From the NCBI RefSeq assembly GCF_900148505.1, contig NZ_FRXO01000009.1, forward strand, positions 1 to 64,000: DNA of 64,000 bases, read 5' to 3'. Every line of letters begins with the position of its first letter. The first letter of the stretch is position 1. The notes under the pieces were generated by a model. That model saw only the letters and a list, made by a program, of their open reading frames with translations. It was not told the DNA's origin and did not search any database. The position numbers were made by a program, and so were the translations under genes. Below, piece by piece: positions 19,217 to 28,121 of this stretch. The DNA comes from Pseudoxanthobacter soli DSM 19599. GTDB lineage: Bacteria > Pseudomonadota > Alphaproteobacteria > Rhizobiales > Segnochrobactraceae.

Positions 19217-20283
19217 GCGCCGGCCTCCGCCTTGTCGGCGACGAGGCCGAGGCGCTCGCCGCCATAGACGCGCTCGCGCAGCGGACGCCACCACCAGTCG
19301 TTCTCAAGATACCAGCGCACCGTCTTCACGAGGCCGGTATCGAAGGTCTCCTCGGCGCGCCAGCCGAGTTCGATCTCAAGCTTCGTGGCGTCGATGGCGT
19401 AGCGCCGGTCGTGGCCGGGACGGTCGGCGACGAAGGTGATGAGGTCGCGGCGCGGCCGGTCGGCCGGCACCAGCCGGTCGAGCGCGTCGCAGATCGCGTG
19501 GACGACCTCAAGATTGGAGCGCTCGTTACGGCCGCCGACATTGTAGGTCTGACCCGGGCGGCCGCGCGTCAGGATGGTGACGAGCGCCCGGGCGTGATCC
19601 TCGACATAAAGCCAGTCGCGCACGTTCGAGCCGTCGCCGTAGACCGGCAGCGGCTTGCCTTCGAGCGCGTTCAGGATGACGAGCGGGATGAGCTTCTCGG
19701 GGAAGTGATAGGGGCCGTAATTGTTGGAGCAGTTGGAGACCACCACCGGCAGGCCGTAGGTGCGGTTCCAGGCGATGGCGAGATGGTCGGACGCCGCCTT
19801 GGAGGCCGAGTAGGGCGAAGACGGATCGTAGGGCGTTTCTTCGGTGAACAGGCCCTCCGCGCCGAGCGAGCCATAGACCTCGTCGGTGGAGATGTGCAGG
19901 AAGCGGAACGCCGCCTTCGCCTCGCCCTCCAGCCCGTTCCAGCGCCGCCGGGCCTCCTCCAGCATGACGTGGGTGCCGAGGACGTTGGTCTCGATGAACG
20001 CGCGCGAGCCGGAGATCGAGCGGTCGACGTGGCTCTCCGCCGCGAGGTGCATCACGGCGTCCGGCTGGACCTCGTCGAAGATGCGCCGCATCGCCGCCTG
20101 GTCGCAGATATCGGCGCGGTGGAAGCGATAGCGGGGATCGTTGTCGATCGCCTTCAGCGAGGCGACGTTGCCCGCGTAGGTGAGCTTGTCGACATTGACC
20201 ACCTCGTGCGGCGTGTCGCGGACGAGGTGGCGGCAGACCGCCGACCCGATGAAACCCGCCCCGCCGGTCACCAGAATACGCAT
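19213..20283 (-). CDS. rmlB: dTDP-glucose 4,6-dehydratase
   Basis: Second step of dTDP-L-rhamnose synthesis, forming dTDP-4-keto-6-deoxyglucose. It is a 356-residue extended [18 protein letters not shown] binds [12 protein letters not shown] carries the catalytic Thr-Asp-Glu, and YSASKAASD has the Tyr-x3-Lys. [21 protein letters not shown] is the substrate loop. It starts at ATG 20283, 241 bases downstream of rmlC, and overlaps the rmlD start by four bases. Confidence 0.96.
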   Translation of the reverse strand: MRILVTGGAGFIGSAVCRHLVRDTPHEVVNVDKLTYAGNVASLKAIDNDPRYRFHRADICDQAAMRRIFDEVQPDAVMHLAAESHVDRSISGSRAFIETNVLGTHVMLEEARRRWNGLEGEAKAAFRFLHISTDEVYGSLGAEGLFTEETPYDPSSPYSASKAASDHLAIAWNRTYGLPVVVSNCSNNYGPYHFPEKLIPLVILNALEGKPLPVYGDGSNVRDWLYVEDHARALVTILTRGRPGQTYNVGGRNERSNLEVVHAICDALDRLVPADRPRRDLITFVADRPGHDRRYAIDATKLEIELGWRAEETFDTGLVKTVRWYLENDWWWRPLRERVYGGERLGLVADKAEAGA

Positions 20284-20479
20284 CTTCGATCGCCATCCAG
20301 TCTGGAGCGCGCCCGACCGGAGGAAGATCGCCCGATCGAAGGCAGCGGCTCTAATTCCAGTGCCGGGGCATTCCGGCGCAGAAATGCGACCGTGCGCCCC
20401 GCGCCGCGCCCCAGCGCGGCATCTTGTTTATCTTGCCGCGCGCCGGCGCGGCATCATGTTCGTTCGACCTGCCGCACGT

Positions 20480-20495
20480 CCCCGCGGAAGCGGGG
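20480..20495. terminator. Hairpin downstream of rmlC
   Basis: Perfect 6-bp GC stem CCCCGC / GCGGGG with loop GGAA, about 30 bases past the rmlC stop on the minus strand and before rmlB. It has no T-run. It could lower read-through from rmlC into rmlBDA or act as an RNA processing or stability element. Confidence 0.35.
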
Positions 20496-20524
20496 CACCG
20501 GCCCGATCATCCCTCTTCGCCCGA

Positions 20525-21088
20525 TTACGCCTCGTAGGCGAAGATCGGCGGCAGGTCCCTCAGCCGCGGGTGCTTCCTGTCCTTGTCGGAAAGGACCGCG
20601 GTCGCCTCGTCCACCGGCCAGTCGATGCCGAGATCGGGATCGTCCCACGCCACGCCGGCATCGTCGGCGGCGCTGTAATAGCCGGTCACTTTATAAAGGA
20701 ACTCGGTGTCGTCTTCCAACGTGCAGAAGCCGTGCAGGAAACCGGGCGGGATCCAGAGCTGGGCGCCCTCGCGGGCATCGAGCACCACCGAGACGTGGCG
20801 CCCGAAGGTGGGCGAGCCGTGCCGGATATCGACCGCGACATCGAACACGGCGCCTCGCACGACACGGACGAGCTTGCCCTGAGCGCTCGGCGGCTTCTGG
20901 AAGTGCAGGCCGCGCAGCGTGCCCTTCTGGGCGGACAGCGAGTGGTTGTCCTGGACGAACCCGATATCGGCCACCTGCTGGCGGAAGGCGCGGTCGCTCC
21001 ACGTTTCGGAGAAAAACCCGCGATGATCGCCGAAGCGCTTCGGAATCACGAGCTTGACGCCCGGAATCTCGAACTCGCGCACGTCCAT
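20525..21088 (-). CDS. rmlC: dTDP-4-dehydrorhamnose 3,5-epimerase
   Basis: Third enzyme of dTDP-L-rhamnose synthesis, a 187-residue cupin-fold epimerase. Visible are RFGDHRGFFSETW, QDNHSLSAQKGTLRGLHFQKPP with the catalytic His region, KLVRVVRGAVFDVAVDIR, IPPGFLHGFCTLED and the tyrosine in TEFLYKVTGYYS. ATG 21088 has GGAGAGG upstream and gives the usual N-terminus MDVREFEIPGVKLV. It is the first gene of the rml series and faces the ABC exporter genes divergently. Confidence 0.95.
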   Translation of the reverse strand: MDVREFEIPGVKLVIPKRFGDHRGFFSETWSDRAFRQQVADIGFVQDNHSLSAQKGTLRGLHFQKPPSAQGKLVRVVRGAVFDVAVDIRHGSPTFGRHVSVVLDAREGAQLWIPPGFLHGFCTLEDDTEFLYKVTGYYSAADDAGVAWDDPDLGIDWPVDEATAVLSDKDRKHPRLRDLPPIFAYEA

Positions 21089-21575
21089 GCTACAAAACCT
21101 CTCCGCGAAGAAACCGGGTGCCGCGGCAACGCCCGCGCGCCGGCAGCGGTCTCGTTGACCGCCCCGGCCGGACCCGATAGACACGTCTCTGGCTAACAGT
21201 CTTCGGCGGCGCTGTCACCTTGCCAATCCGGCAGCCCGTCCGCTCCTGCCGGCAGCCGGCGGCGGTCGCGAGGAACGGGTAACGGGGTCGAAAGGTGTCG
21301 ACGGAGCTGTGCGGTGGGCCGGGCGCCCCTTTCGACAAAAGAACGCCTGAAATCATCGGACATGTGTCGCGCCAGACGTGTCGCCGCCTGCGACACGGGC
21401 CTTCGGCATGTCGGGACGGCGCGTCCCTGGCTTCCGGATCGTCCGTGCGCGCCGCGTCCGCCCGCAATCCGCGCGCCCGACGGCGAGAAAGACCGTTTCC
21501 TTATCGATCCCCTCTCGGTAGAGAGCCATGCCGGCCCTGCCCTTTCGTCCCGGCGGCGATGCGAGCTTTGAATAG
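21089..21575. other. Divergent control region between rmlC and the ABC exporter
   Basis: About 490 bases without a supportable gene; it must hold the promoters of both polysaccharide units. A dyad GTGTCGC / GCGACAC with a 5-base spacer lies at 21378-21396, with another copy of the half-site at 21364-21370. This is a possible regulator site or weak hairpin. Nothing else is recognisable. Confidence 0.4.
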
Positions 21576-22385
21576 ATGTCCCTGATACCGACCTCCCGAG
21601 ACTGGCGCCTGGCCAATGCCGATTTCATCAACGGCATTCGGCGCTGGCAGATCTGGTACCTGCTTGGCGTGAGCGACATTCGCCAGCGCTACAAGCGATC
21701 CCGGTTCGGCCAGTTCTGGATCACCTTCAGCATGGCGATCTTCATCGCCGGCATCGGCTTCGTGTATTCGTTCCTGTTTCACCAGCCGATTCATGAATAT
21801 ATCCCCTATCTCAGCATCAACTACATCGTCTGGTCGCTGATCTCGGGCATCATGACGGACGGAACGACGGCCTTCACGTCGTCGGCGGTGTTCCTGCGGC
21901 AGGACGCATTGCCGAGGACGGTGTTCGTGCTGCGGCTTCTGGTGCGAAACCTGATCGCGTTCGGCCATAACATCATCATCCTGCCGATCGTGTTCCTGCT
22001 GTTCGAGGTCGTGCCGTCGTGGACGGTGGTGCTCGCCATTCCCGGCCTGCTGTTGTTGCTGGTGGCGGGGTTCCTGCTCGCGCTGCTGTTCGGCCTGCTC
22101 TCGACCCGCTTCCGCGACCTGCCACAGATCATCCAGAACCTGATCCAGGTGCTGTTCTTCGTGACGCCGGTGATGTGGCGGCCGGACCAGATGGGCGGTC
22201 AGGTGCGGTTCGTGGTGGAGCTGAACCCCGTCGGCGCGTTCCTGCGCCTCGTGACCGAGCCCCTGCACGGGCAGGTTCCGGACCTGATGACCTACGGCTA
22301 TGCCTTCGTCATCATCGCGGTGCTGTTCCTGCTGACGTGGCCGCTGTTCGCCCGCTTCCGCGCCCGCGTCGTCTACTGGCTGTGA
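21576..22385 (+). CDS. wzm: Polysaccharide ABC exporter, permease (Wzm/ABC-2 type)
   Basis: A 269-residue ABC-2 permease with six predicted membrane helices after a cytoplasmic N-terminus. The LGVSDIRQRYKRSRFGQFWITFSM entry, here shown as its first part LGVSDIRQRYKRSRFG, is typical of O-antigen and capsule exporters. LELNPVG-like VVELNPVGAFL and the end RFRARVVYWL are also usual. It forms the channel that moves a lipid-linked polysaccharide to the periplasm with the ATPase encoded 145 bases downstream. With rml and the RgpF-like gene adjacent, the cargo is probably a rhamnose-containing O-chain or capsule. The ATG at 21576 has only a weak ribosome-binding site. Confidence 0.9.
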   Translation: MSLIPTSRDWRLANADFINGIRRWQIWYLLGVSDIRQRYKRSRFGQFWITFSMAIFIAGIGFVYSFLFHQPIHEYIPYLSINYIVWSLISGIMTDGTTAFTSSAVFLRQDALPRTVFVLRLLVRNLIAFGHNIIILPIVFLLFEVVPSWTVVLAIPGLLLLLVAGFLLALLFGLLSTRFRDLPQIIQNLIQVLFFVTPVMWRPDQMGGQVRFVVELNPVGAFLRLVTEPLHGQVPDLMTYGYAFVIIAVLFLLTWPLFARFRARVVYWL

Positions 22386-22530
22386 AGCCCGCGCGCCGGA
22401 GCGCCGCGCGCGGGACCAATGGTCCGGCGTGCGCGGCAAGCCCCGGCCTTCCATTCCCGGGTGCCTTCAGGCCGGACGAAGCCGTCCGGCGGAAGGCGCT
22501 CCAAGCCTCATCTCTCCGAGGAGAGCACCC

Positions 22531-23304
22531 ATGCCGTCGATCGACCTCGTCGATGCGTCCGTCGAAATTCCGATCTACAACGCCCGCGGCCGCTCGCTGA
22601 AGAGCAGCCTGCTGCGCACCGTCGGCGGTGCCGTCGCCAACGACGACAGCATCGTCAGGGTGATGGCGCTGCGCAATATCGACCTCAGCCTGCGTACCGG
22701 CGACCGTCTGGCGATCGTCGGCCACAACGGCGCCGGCAAGTCGACGCTGCTGCGCGTGCTCTCCGGGGCCTACGAGCCGTCGAGCGGCACCGCGGAGATC
22801 AACGGCAAGGTCGCCTCGCTGCTCGACATCACCATGGGCATGGACCCGGAACTGACGGGCTCCGAAAACGTGGTGCTGCGCGGTGCCTTCGTCGGGCTGT
22901 CGTTCGCGGAGGCCCGGCGGCGCATTCCGGAGATCGCGGCGTTCTCGGAACTCGGCGATTATCTCGACCTGCCGATGCGCACCTACTCGACCGGCATGGT
23001 GCTGCGGCTCGCGTTCGCGATCTCGACCATCTCCCGGCCGGACATCCTGCTGCTCGACGAGCTGATCAGCGTCGGCGACGCCGGCTTCGCCTCGAAGGCG
23101 CGCGGACGGCTGGAGGAGATGATGGAGGGCGCCGGCATTCTGGTGCTCGCCTCCCACGCGGAGAAGGAGCTGAAGCAATATTGCAACCGCGCGATCCTGC
23201 TGCGCGAAGGCCGCATCCACCATGCGGGATCCGTCGAGGACGTGCTCGACGTCTACAACACCGAGCGGCTGGAGCAGGCGCAGAACACGCCGCTCAAGCC
23301 CTGA
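22531..23304 (+). CDS. wzt: Polysaccharide ABC exporter, ATPase (Wzt/KpsT type)
   Basis: A 257-residue ABC ATPase. The Walker A is GHNGAGKST, the signature is the exporter-type YSTGMVLRLAFA, the Walker B is ILLLDELISVGD, and the H-loop is LASHAEKELK. The N-terminal IPIYNARGRSLKSSLLR stretch is typical of O-antigen exporters. It ends soon after the ATPase core and lacks the extra C-terminal glycan-binding domain of E. coli O9a-type Wzt. The polymer end is therefore probably not recognised that way. GAGGAGA precedes ATG 22531 by about six bases. It works with the permease just upstream. Confidence 0.9.
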   Translation: MPSIDLVDASVEIPIYNARGRSLKSSLLRTVGGAVANDDSIVRVMALRNIDLSLRTGDRLAIVGHNGAGKSTLLRVLSGAYEPSSGTAEINGKVASLLDITMGMDPELTGSENVVLRGAFVGLSFAEARRRIPEIAAFSELGDYLDLPMRTYSTGMVLRLAFAISTISRPDILLLDELISVGDAGFASKARGRLEEMMEGAGILVLASHAEKELKQYCNRAILLREGRIHHAGSVEDVLDVYNTERLEQAQNTPLKP

Positions 23305-23349
23305 CCGGCGCACGCGCGGGAGACGGCGGACCGGACGGCCGTTTCCGAC

Positions 23350-23369
23350 CGGCGGCGAACCCGCCGCCG
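23350..23369. terminator. Hairpin between convergent wzt and aminotransferase genes
   Basis: Perfect 8-bp stem CGGCGGCG / CGCCGCCG with loop AACC, 45 bases after the wzt stop. There is no T-run in either direction. It could serve both converging transcripts. Confidence 0.4.
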
Positions 23370-23428
23370 ATCGCGTGAAAGCCCGCCCCGCCCGGAGCGA
23401 AATCCGGACGGGACAGCCCCGAAGGGCC

Positions 23429-24754
23429 TCAGGCGATGCGCTTCAGCGCGTCCGCGACGCTCGCCACGATGGTGTCGATGTGGCTGCGCTCGACGATCAG
23501 CGGCGGCGACATGGCGATGATGTCGCCGGTGACGCGGATCAGCGTGTCTCGGCCGAAGCAATCCACCATCACGTCATAGGCGCGGGTGCCCGGGGCGCCC
23601 GGCCGCGATTCCAGCTCGACCGCGCCGACGAGGCCGATATTGCGGATGTCGATCACGTGCGGCAGGCCGCGCAGCGAGTGCAGCGCCTCTTCCCAGTAGG
23701 GCGCCATTTCGGCCGCCCGCGTGAGCAGCCCTTCCGCCGCGTAGATGTCGAGCGTCGCGAGGCCCGCGGCGCACGCCACCGGATGACCGGAATAGGTGTA
23801 GCCGTGGGCGAACTCGATGAGGTTCTCCGGCCCCTTCATGATGCCGTCGTAGATCGCCCGGCTCGCGAACACCGCGCCCATCGGCACCGAGCCGTTGGTG
23901 ATGCCCTTGGCGGTGGTGAAGAGATCCGGCTTCACGCCGAAGAACTGCGACGCGAACGGCGTGCCGAGACGGCCGAAGCCGGTAATGACCTCGTCGAAAA
24001 TCAGGAGGATGCCGTGCTTGTCGCAAATGGCACGCAGACGCTCCAGATAGCCCTTCGGCGAGATCAGCACGCCGGTCGAGCCGGCCATCGGCTCCACGAT
24101 CACGGCGGCGATGGTCTCGGCGCCGTGGAGCGCGACCAGCCGCTCCAGATCGTCGGCGAGTTCCGCGCCGTGCTCGGGCTGGCCCCTGGTGAAGGCGTTG
24201 CGGGCGAGATCGTGGGTGTGGCGCAGGTGATCGGCGCCCGCGAGCTGCGGGAAAACGCGGCGGTTGCCGACGATGCCGCCGACGGTGATGCCGCCGAAGC
24301 CGACGCCGTGATAGCCGCGCTCACGGCCGATGAGGCGCGTGCGGGTGCCCTCGCCGCGGGCACGATGATAGGCGAGCGCGATCTTCAGCGCCGTATCGAC
24401 CGACTCGGACCCGGAATTGGTGAAGAACACCCGGTCGAGTTCCGGAGGGGCGAGTTCGGCGAGCCGCTCCGCGAACTCGAACGCCAGCGGATGGCCCATC
24501 TGGAACGAGGGGGCGTAGTCGAGCGTGGTGAGCTGCCTGGCGACCGCGTCGGCGATGGTCTGGCGGCCGTGACCGGCGTTCACGCACCAGAGCCCCGCGC
24601 TGCCGTCGACGATGCGGCGCCCGTCAACGGTGATGTAGTGCATGCCCTCGGCGCCGGCGATCAGGCGGGGAGCCGCCTTGAACTGCCGGTTGGCGGTGAA
24701 GGGCATGAAATACGGGTCGAGATTGGGGGCGTTTCTGAGGGTGTGAGCGGTCAT
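23429..24754 (-). CDS. Omega-amino acid:pyruvate aminotransferase (class III PLP enzyme)
   Basis: A 441-residue class III transaminase of the beta-alanine:pyruvate type. It opens DPYFMPFTANRQFKAAPRL and shows GLWCVNAGHGR, FTNSGSESVDTALKIAL, YHGVGFGG, LIFDEVITGFGRLG and the PLP lysine in TTAKGITNG. It probably moves the terminal amino group of beta-alanine, a polyamine-derived amine or a similar omega-amine to pyruvate in the cytoplasm. I chose ATG 24754, where the homology begins; the longer frame is not conserved in composition. A divergent XRE-cupin regulator of the PuuR type faces it, which fits amine or polyamine catabolism. The physiological donor is unknown. Confidence 0.88.
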   Translation of the reverse strand: MTAHTLRNAPNLDPYFMPFTANRQFKAAPRLIAGAEGMHYITVDGRRIVDGSAGLWCVNAGHGRQTIADAVARQLTTLDYAPSFQMGHPLAFEFAERLAELAPPELDRVFFTNSGSESVDTALKIALAYHRARGEGTRTRLIGRERGYHGVGFGGITVGGIVGNRRVFPQLAGADHLRHTHDLARNAFTRGQPEHGAELADDLERLVALHGAETIAAVIVEPMAGSTGVLISPKGYLERLRAICDKHGILLIFDEVITGFGRLGTPFASQFFGVKPDLFTTAKGITNGSVPMGAVFASRAIYDGIMKGPENLIEFAHGYTYSGHPVACAAGLATLDIYAAEGLLTRAAEMAPYWEEALHSLRGLPHVIDIRNIGLVGAVELESRPGAPGTRAYDVMVDCFGRDTLIRVTGDIIAMSPPLIVERSHIDTIVASVADALKRIA

Positions 24755-25072
24755 GCGTTCAGGCCTTCGGCGGTGACGAGGTGTGGTGCGGCGCCCGGCG
24801 GCGGGCCTCCGGGCACGGGTGCGGGCATCGCATAGGGCATCGCGCGCGGGCGACGATCCTGACCGCGATGGGGTCACGATCGAAACACGGCAACAAGCCC
24901 TTTTCTTGAGAATCGTAACAGCTTGATTTAATTGAGGCGGGAGTGGCATGTTTGCGCGATCCGAAACGGATCAACACGCGGCGGCTCGGTTCCCGGGCGG
25001 CGGCGCAGGTCTCGGCGGACCGAGAGCGGCCGCGAACCGCCGCCGGCGGCCGCGCCTGCGGGAGGAGACAGC
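24755..25072. promoter_or_regulatory. Divergent promoter region, aminotransferase / XRE-cupin regulator
   Basis: A 318-base spacer. An AT-richer core at about 24895-24940 (TTGATTTAATTGA and a TTCTTGAGAATCG stretch) stands out and is the likely shared promoter/operator. I could not fix the individual -35/-10 boxes. The regulator gene at the right edge is the obvious candidate to bind here. Confidence 0.4.
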
Positions 25073-25621
25073 GTGAGCGTCGATGTCGGCCACCGGCTGC
25101 GCTATGTGCGCACCCTCAACAAGCTGTCGCAGCGCGCGCTTTCCAAGCGGGCGGGCGTGACCAACTCGACGATCTCGCTGATCGAGTCGAATCAGCTCAA
25201 CCCGTCCGTCGGCGCGCTGAAGCGCATCCTCGACGGCATTCCCATCGGGCTGGCGGAATTCTTCTCGCTGGAGCCGGCGGCGCCCCGCAAGGCGTTCTAC
25301 CCGGCGGCGGAACTCGTGGAGATCGGCAAGGGGCCGATTTCCTACCGGCAGGTGGGCGACAACCTGTTCGGGCGGCAATTGCAGGTGCTGAAGGAGCGCT
25401 ACGAGCCGGGCGCCGACACCGGCCGGGTGCCGCTGGTTCACGACGGCGAGGAAGGCGGCATCGTCGTGGCGGGGCGGCTTGAGGTCACGGTGGACGAGGA
25501 GCGGCGGATTCTGGGCCCCGGCGACGCCTATTATTTCGACAGCCGGCGGCCGCACCGCTTCCGCTGCCTCGGTCCCGAGCCGTGCGAGGTGGTCAGCGCC
25601 TGCACGCCGCCGACGTTCTGA
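25073..25621 (+). CDS. XRE-family regulator with C-terminal cupin (PuuR-like)
   Basis: A 182-residue regulator. Residues about 5-60 are an HTH_XRE domain (RLRYVRTLNKLSQRALSKRAGVT with TNSTISLIE as recognition helix). Residues about 110-178 are a small cupin sensor (GGIVVAGRLEVTVDEERRIL, DAYYFDSRRPHRFRC). This architecture is that of PuuR and related regulators of polyamine or amine catabolism. The start is GTG 25073, with GGAGGAG upstream at a spacing of seven; the frame stays open further back without homology. Being divergent from an omega-aminotransferase gene makes that gene its likely target. Confidence 0.88.
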   Translation: MSVDVGHRLRYVRTLNKLSQRALSKRAGVTNSTISLIESNQLNPSVGALKRILDGIPIGLAEFFSLEPAAPRKAFYPAAELVEIGKGPISYRQVGDNLFGRQLQVLKERYEPGADTGRVPLVHDGEEGGIVVAGRLEVTVDEERRILGPGDAYYFDSRRPHRFRCLGPEPCEVVSACTPPTF

Positions 25622-26192
25622 AAGCGGGCGGACGATCGCGAAACACGCGGGCGGCGGGCTGTTTTCGCGGCGTGCCACGATTTTGATCATTTTCAAAACG
25701 AGGATGGCCCGGCCCCAAAGAGGGACCGGGCCAGAACCCGCGACGGGGCGGGGGCGACCGTCTGGGTTCCAAGGGCGACCGACCTTGACGAGCCGAGGGG
25801 CGGGGGCAGCCACGGCTTGTCGGGACTTTTCGGCCGTCCCTGACTGAATGAGCCGAAATCCGCGGAAATCCGCCGATTTCTCTGTCTCATCGCTTCCTAA
25901 ACGCCGCCGGGTTTCGATCCCTACGGCGTTATGTGTGAATATTTCCCACAAATTTTGAACCGTGTAAATCCCGTTCCGGGCCGAAGGCGCGGGATATTTC
26001 CACGCAGCGGCGGCCTCCCGCCCGGCGTTCGCTTGTGCACATATGTTAAAATTCCACGCTAGCCGGGTGGCGCCGGGCGGCGCCGGAATTCGCACCGGAA
26101 TTTGACCGGGCGCCCTTTTTCGGGCCGTGCTTCGCCCCTATGACAGGCGGAGAGACCGCCGGCCGCTTCCGGCCCAGCATCAGGAGATGGCC
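25622..26192. other. Long noncoding spacer before the stand-alone Lrp-domain gene
   Basis: About 570 bases. It contains a terminator-like hairpin (separate entry), a small dyad GAAATC-CGCC-GATTTC at 25865-25880, and two AT-rich islands (about 25925-25970 and 26030-26060) that are good promoter candidates. No open frame here has family-like sequence. A small RNA cannot be excluded. Confidence 0.4.
25706..25732 (+). terminator. Terminator-like hairpin after the XRE-cupin gene
   Basis: A long GC stem: GGCCCGG (25706-25712) pairs with CCGGGCC (25726-25732) and an inner CCC pairs with GGG, with one mismatch and loop AAAGA. It lies 85 bases after the regulator stop. No T-run follows. Confidence 0.45.
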
Positions 26193-26429
26193 ATGAAGCC
26201 GTTCTTCATCCTCATCAAGTGCGCCCTCGGCCGCTCCTACGAGGTCGCCGCCGCGATCGCCGACAGCGAAGTCGCCTCCGAGATCTACTCGATCGCCGGC
26301 GAGCACGATCTTCTGGTGAAGATCTATGTCGAGGACGGCACCGACATCGGCCACTTCGTCAACGAGCGGATCCACTGCGTGCCGGGCATCGTCGACACCC
26401 GCACCATTCCGACCTTCAAGGCGTTCTGA
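26193..26429 (+). CDS. Stand-alone Lrp/AsnC ligand-binding (RAM) domain protein
   Basis: A 78-residue protein that is only the RAM/effector-binding half of an Lrp-type regulator: [51 protein letters not shown], then [13 protein letters not shown]. There is no DNA-binding domain and no remnant of one upstream. An AGGAG sits six bases before ATG 26193, so this is a complete gene. Such small proteins (SraA/Lrp-like demi-regulators) form oligomers that can bind amino acids. The role here is unknown. It precedes hemA by 226 bases on the same strand, so a link to glycine or heme metabolism is possible but unproven. Confidence 0.85.
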   Translation: MKPFFILIKCALGRSYEVAAAIADSEVASEIYSIAGEHDLLVKIYVEDGTDIGHFVNERIHCVPGIVDTRTIPTFKAF

Positions 26430-26655
26430 AGCGCCCTCGCGGTGCGTTCTCGCAAGGCGCGGCAATCGGCGCTTCGACATCGCGGGGCTTCCGCATTACA
26501 TTGAATTCTACAAACTCGGACTTCGCTCCGACGGCCCCCGCCATGTTGCTGCGACATGCGCAACGACGAGAGCCGCCAGGCGCGCCCTGCGATCCGGCGG
26601 GCGGCGCATGAACGAAGGCGGCGAGCCGAGTCAGCGGCGCGAAGGAACGCGACGA

Positions 26656-27930
26656 ATGGACTATCAGGCTTATTTCCAGGATGCCGTCGCGGCCCTGAAG
26701 ACCGAGCGACGCTACCGCGTGTTCGCGGATCTCGAACGGATCGCCGGCCGATTCCCCTATGCCCTCTGGCGCAACGGCGCCGAGACCCGGGAAATCGTGG
26801 TGTGGTGCTCCAACGACTATCTCGGCATGGGCCAGCACCCCGCCGTCATCGGCGCCCTGCAGGATGCGGCCGAGCGCATGGGCGCCGGCGCCGGTGGCAC
26901 GCGCAACATCTCCGGCACCAACCACCCGCTGGTCGAACTCGAGGCCGAACTCGCCGACCTGCACGGCAAGGAAGCCGCCCTCACCTTCACCTCCGGCTAC
27001 GTTTCCAACGAAGCGGCGATCTCGACCATCGCCCGGTTGCTGCCGAACTGCCTGATCCTGTCGGACCAGCTCAACCACGCCTCCATGATCGCGGGCATCC
27101 GCAATTCCGGCGCGGCCAAGCAGGTGTGGCGCCACAACGATCTCGACCACCTCGAAAGCCTGCTGAAGGCCGCCGGACGCGACCGCGCCAAGCTGATCGC
27201 GTTCGAGTCGGTTTATTCAATGGACGGTGACGTCGCGCCGATCGGCGCCATCGCCGACCTCGCCGAGCGCTATGGCGCGATGACCTATCTCGACGAGGTC
27301 CACGCCGTCGGCATGTACGGCGCCCGCGGCGGCGGCATCGCCGAGCGCGACGGCGTGATGGACCGGATCGACGTGATCGAGGGCACGCTCGCCAAGGGCT
27401 TCGGCGTGCTCGGCGGCTACATCACCGGCACCCAGCCGCTGGTCGACGCGGTCCGGTCCTACGCGCCGGGCTTCATCTTCACCACTGCCCTGCCCCCGGC
27501 GCTCGCCGCGGCGGCGACCGCCTCGATCCGCCACCTCAAGGCCTCCTCGACCGAGCGTCGCGCCCAGCAGCGCCAGGCGCACCGCACCAAGGAAGTGCTG
27601 GCGGCCGCCGGCCTGCCGGTGATGCCGAGCAGCACCCACATCGTGCCGCTTCTGGTGGGCGATCCCGAACAGTGCAAGGCCGCGAGCGACCGCCTGCTCG
27701 AGGTGCACGGCATCTATATCCAGCCGATCAACTACCCGACCGTGCCGCGCGGAACCGAGCGGCTGCGCATCACGCCGACGCCGTTCCACGCCGACGAGTT
27801 CATCGAGCAACTGACCGGCGCCCTCCTCGAAGTCTGGCAGACGCTGGGGCTGTCGCGCGAGCGGCCGGCGAGCTTCGACGACCACCTGTCGCATCCGACC
27901 TACGCCATCTTCCGGTCGGCGGGCGGCTGA
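26656..27930 (+). CDS. hemA: 5-aminolevulinate synthase
   Basis: Condenses glycine and succinyl-CoA to 5-aminolevulinate, the first step of heme and tetrapyrrole synthesis by the C4 route found in alphaproteobacteria. The protein is 424 residues, of the alpha-oxoamine synthase family. Visible are the N-terminal [67 protein letters not shown] and the PLP lysine Lys247 in [12 protein letters not shown]. The ATG at 26656 follows GAAGGAA at a spacing of about eight; the open frame further upstream is not conserved. A strong terminator follows. Confidence 0.96.
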   Translation: MDYQAYFQDAVAALKTERRYRVFADLERIAGRFPYALWRNGAETREIVVWCSNDYLGMGQHPAVIGALQDAAERMGAGAGGTRNISGTNHPLVELEAELADLHGKEAALTFTSGYVSNEAAISTIARLLPNCLILSDQLNHASMIAGIRNSGAAKQVWRHNDLDHLESLLKAAGRDRAKLIAFESVYSMDGDVAPIGAIADLAERYGAMTYLDEVHAVGMYGARGGGIAERDGVMDRIDVIEGTLAKGFGVLGGYITGTQPLVDAVRSYAPGFIFTTALPPALAAAATASIRHLKASSTERRAQQRQAHRTKEVLAAAGLPVMPSSTHIVPLLVGDPEQCKAASDRLLEVHGIYIQPINYPTVPRGTERLRITPTPFHADEFIEQLTGALLEVWQTLGLSRERPASFDDHLSHPTYAIFRSAGG

Positions 27931-27962
27931 CGGCGAACGACGACCATTCCGGTTCGGGAATG

Positions 27963-27990
27963 CGCCGCGGGGACCTCTCCGCGGCGTTTT
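27963..27990 (+). terminator. Rho-independent terminator of hemA
   Basis: Perfect 8-bp stem CGCCGCGG / CCGCGGCG (27963-27970 and 27979-27986), loop GGACCTCT, followed directly by TTTT and another T-run (GCTTT). It lies 33 bases after the hemA stop. Confidence 0.8.
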
Positions 27991-28009
27991 GCTTTGCGCC
28001 GGCGCTCCA

Positions 28010-28121
28010 GAACATGTCCCGTTCAGATCACGCGATGTGAACGACGCGGACGGGCTCGACGGTTTGCGTGTGGAGTGACTTCGGAGCGATCGGATGAGGT
28101 CGTCCGATCGGAAGGCGTTCA
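28010..28121 (-). repeat. Dual-hairpin repeat, copy 2 (degenerate, reverse orientation)
   Basis: Aligns end to end with the reverse complement of the 48505-48617 element. Hairpin B is GTTCAGATC (28021-28029) / GATGTGAAC (28034-28042). Hairpin A is diverged but keeps a dyad, with ATCGGA and TCCGAT arms near 28088-28110. It lies between the convergent hemA and AbrB-type genes, and its end touches the AbrB-type stop codon. Confidence 0.65.

Noticed and set aside
21364-21396. Dyad GTGTCGC / GCGACAC as a defined operator or terminator
   Set aside because: It is short, has no T-run, and no regulator gene is close. I mention it only in the spacer description.
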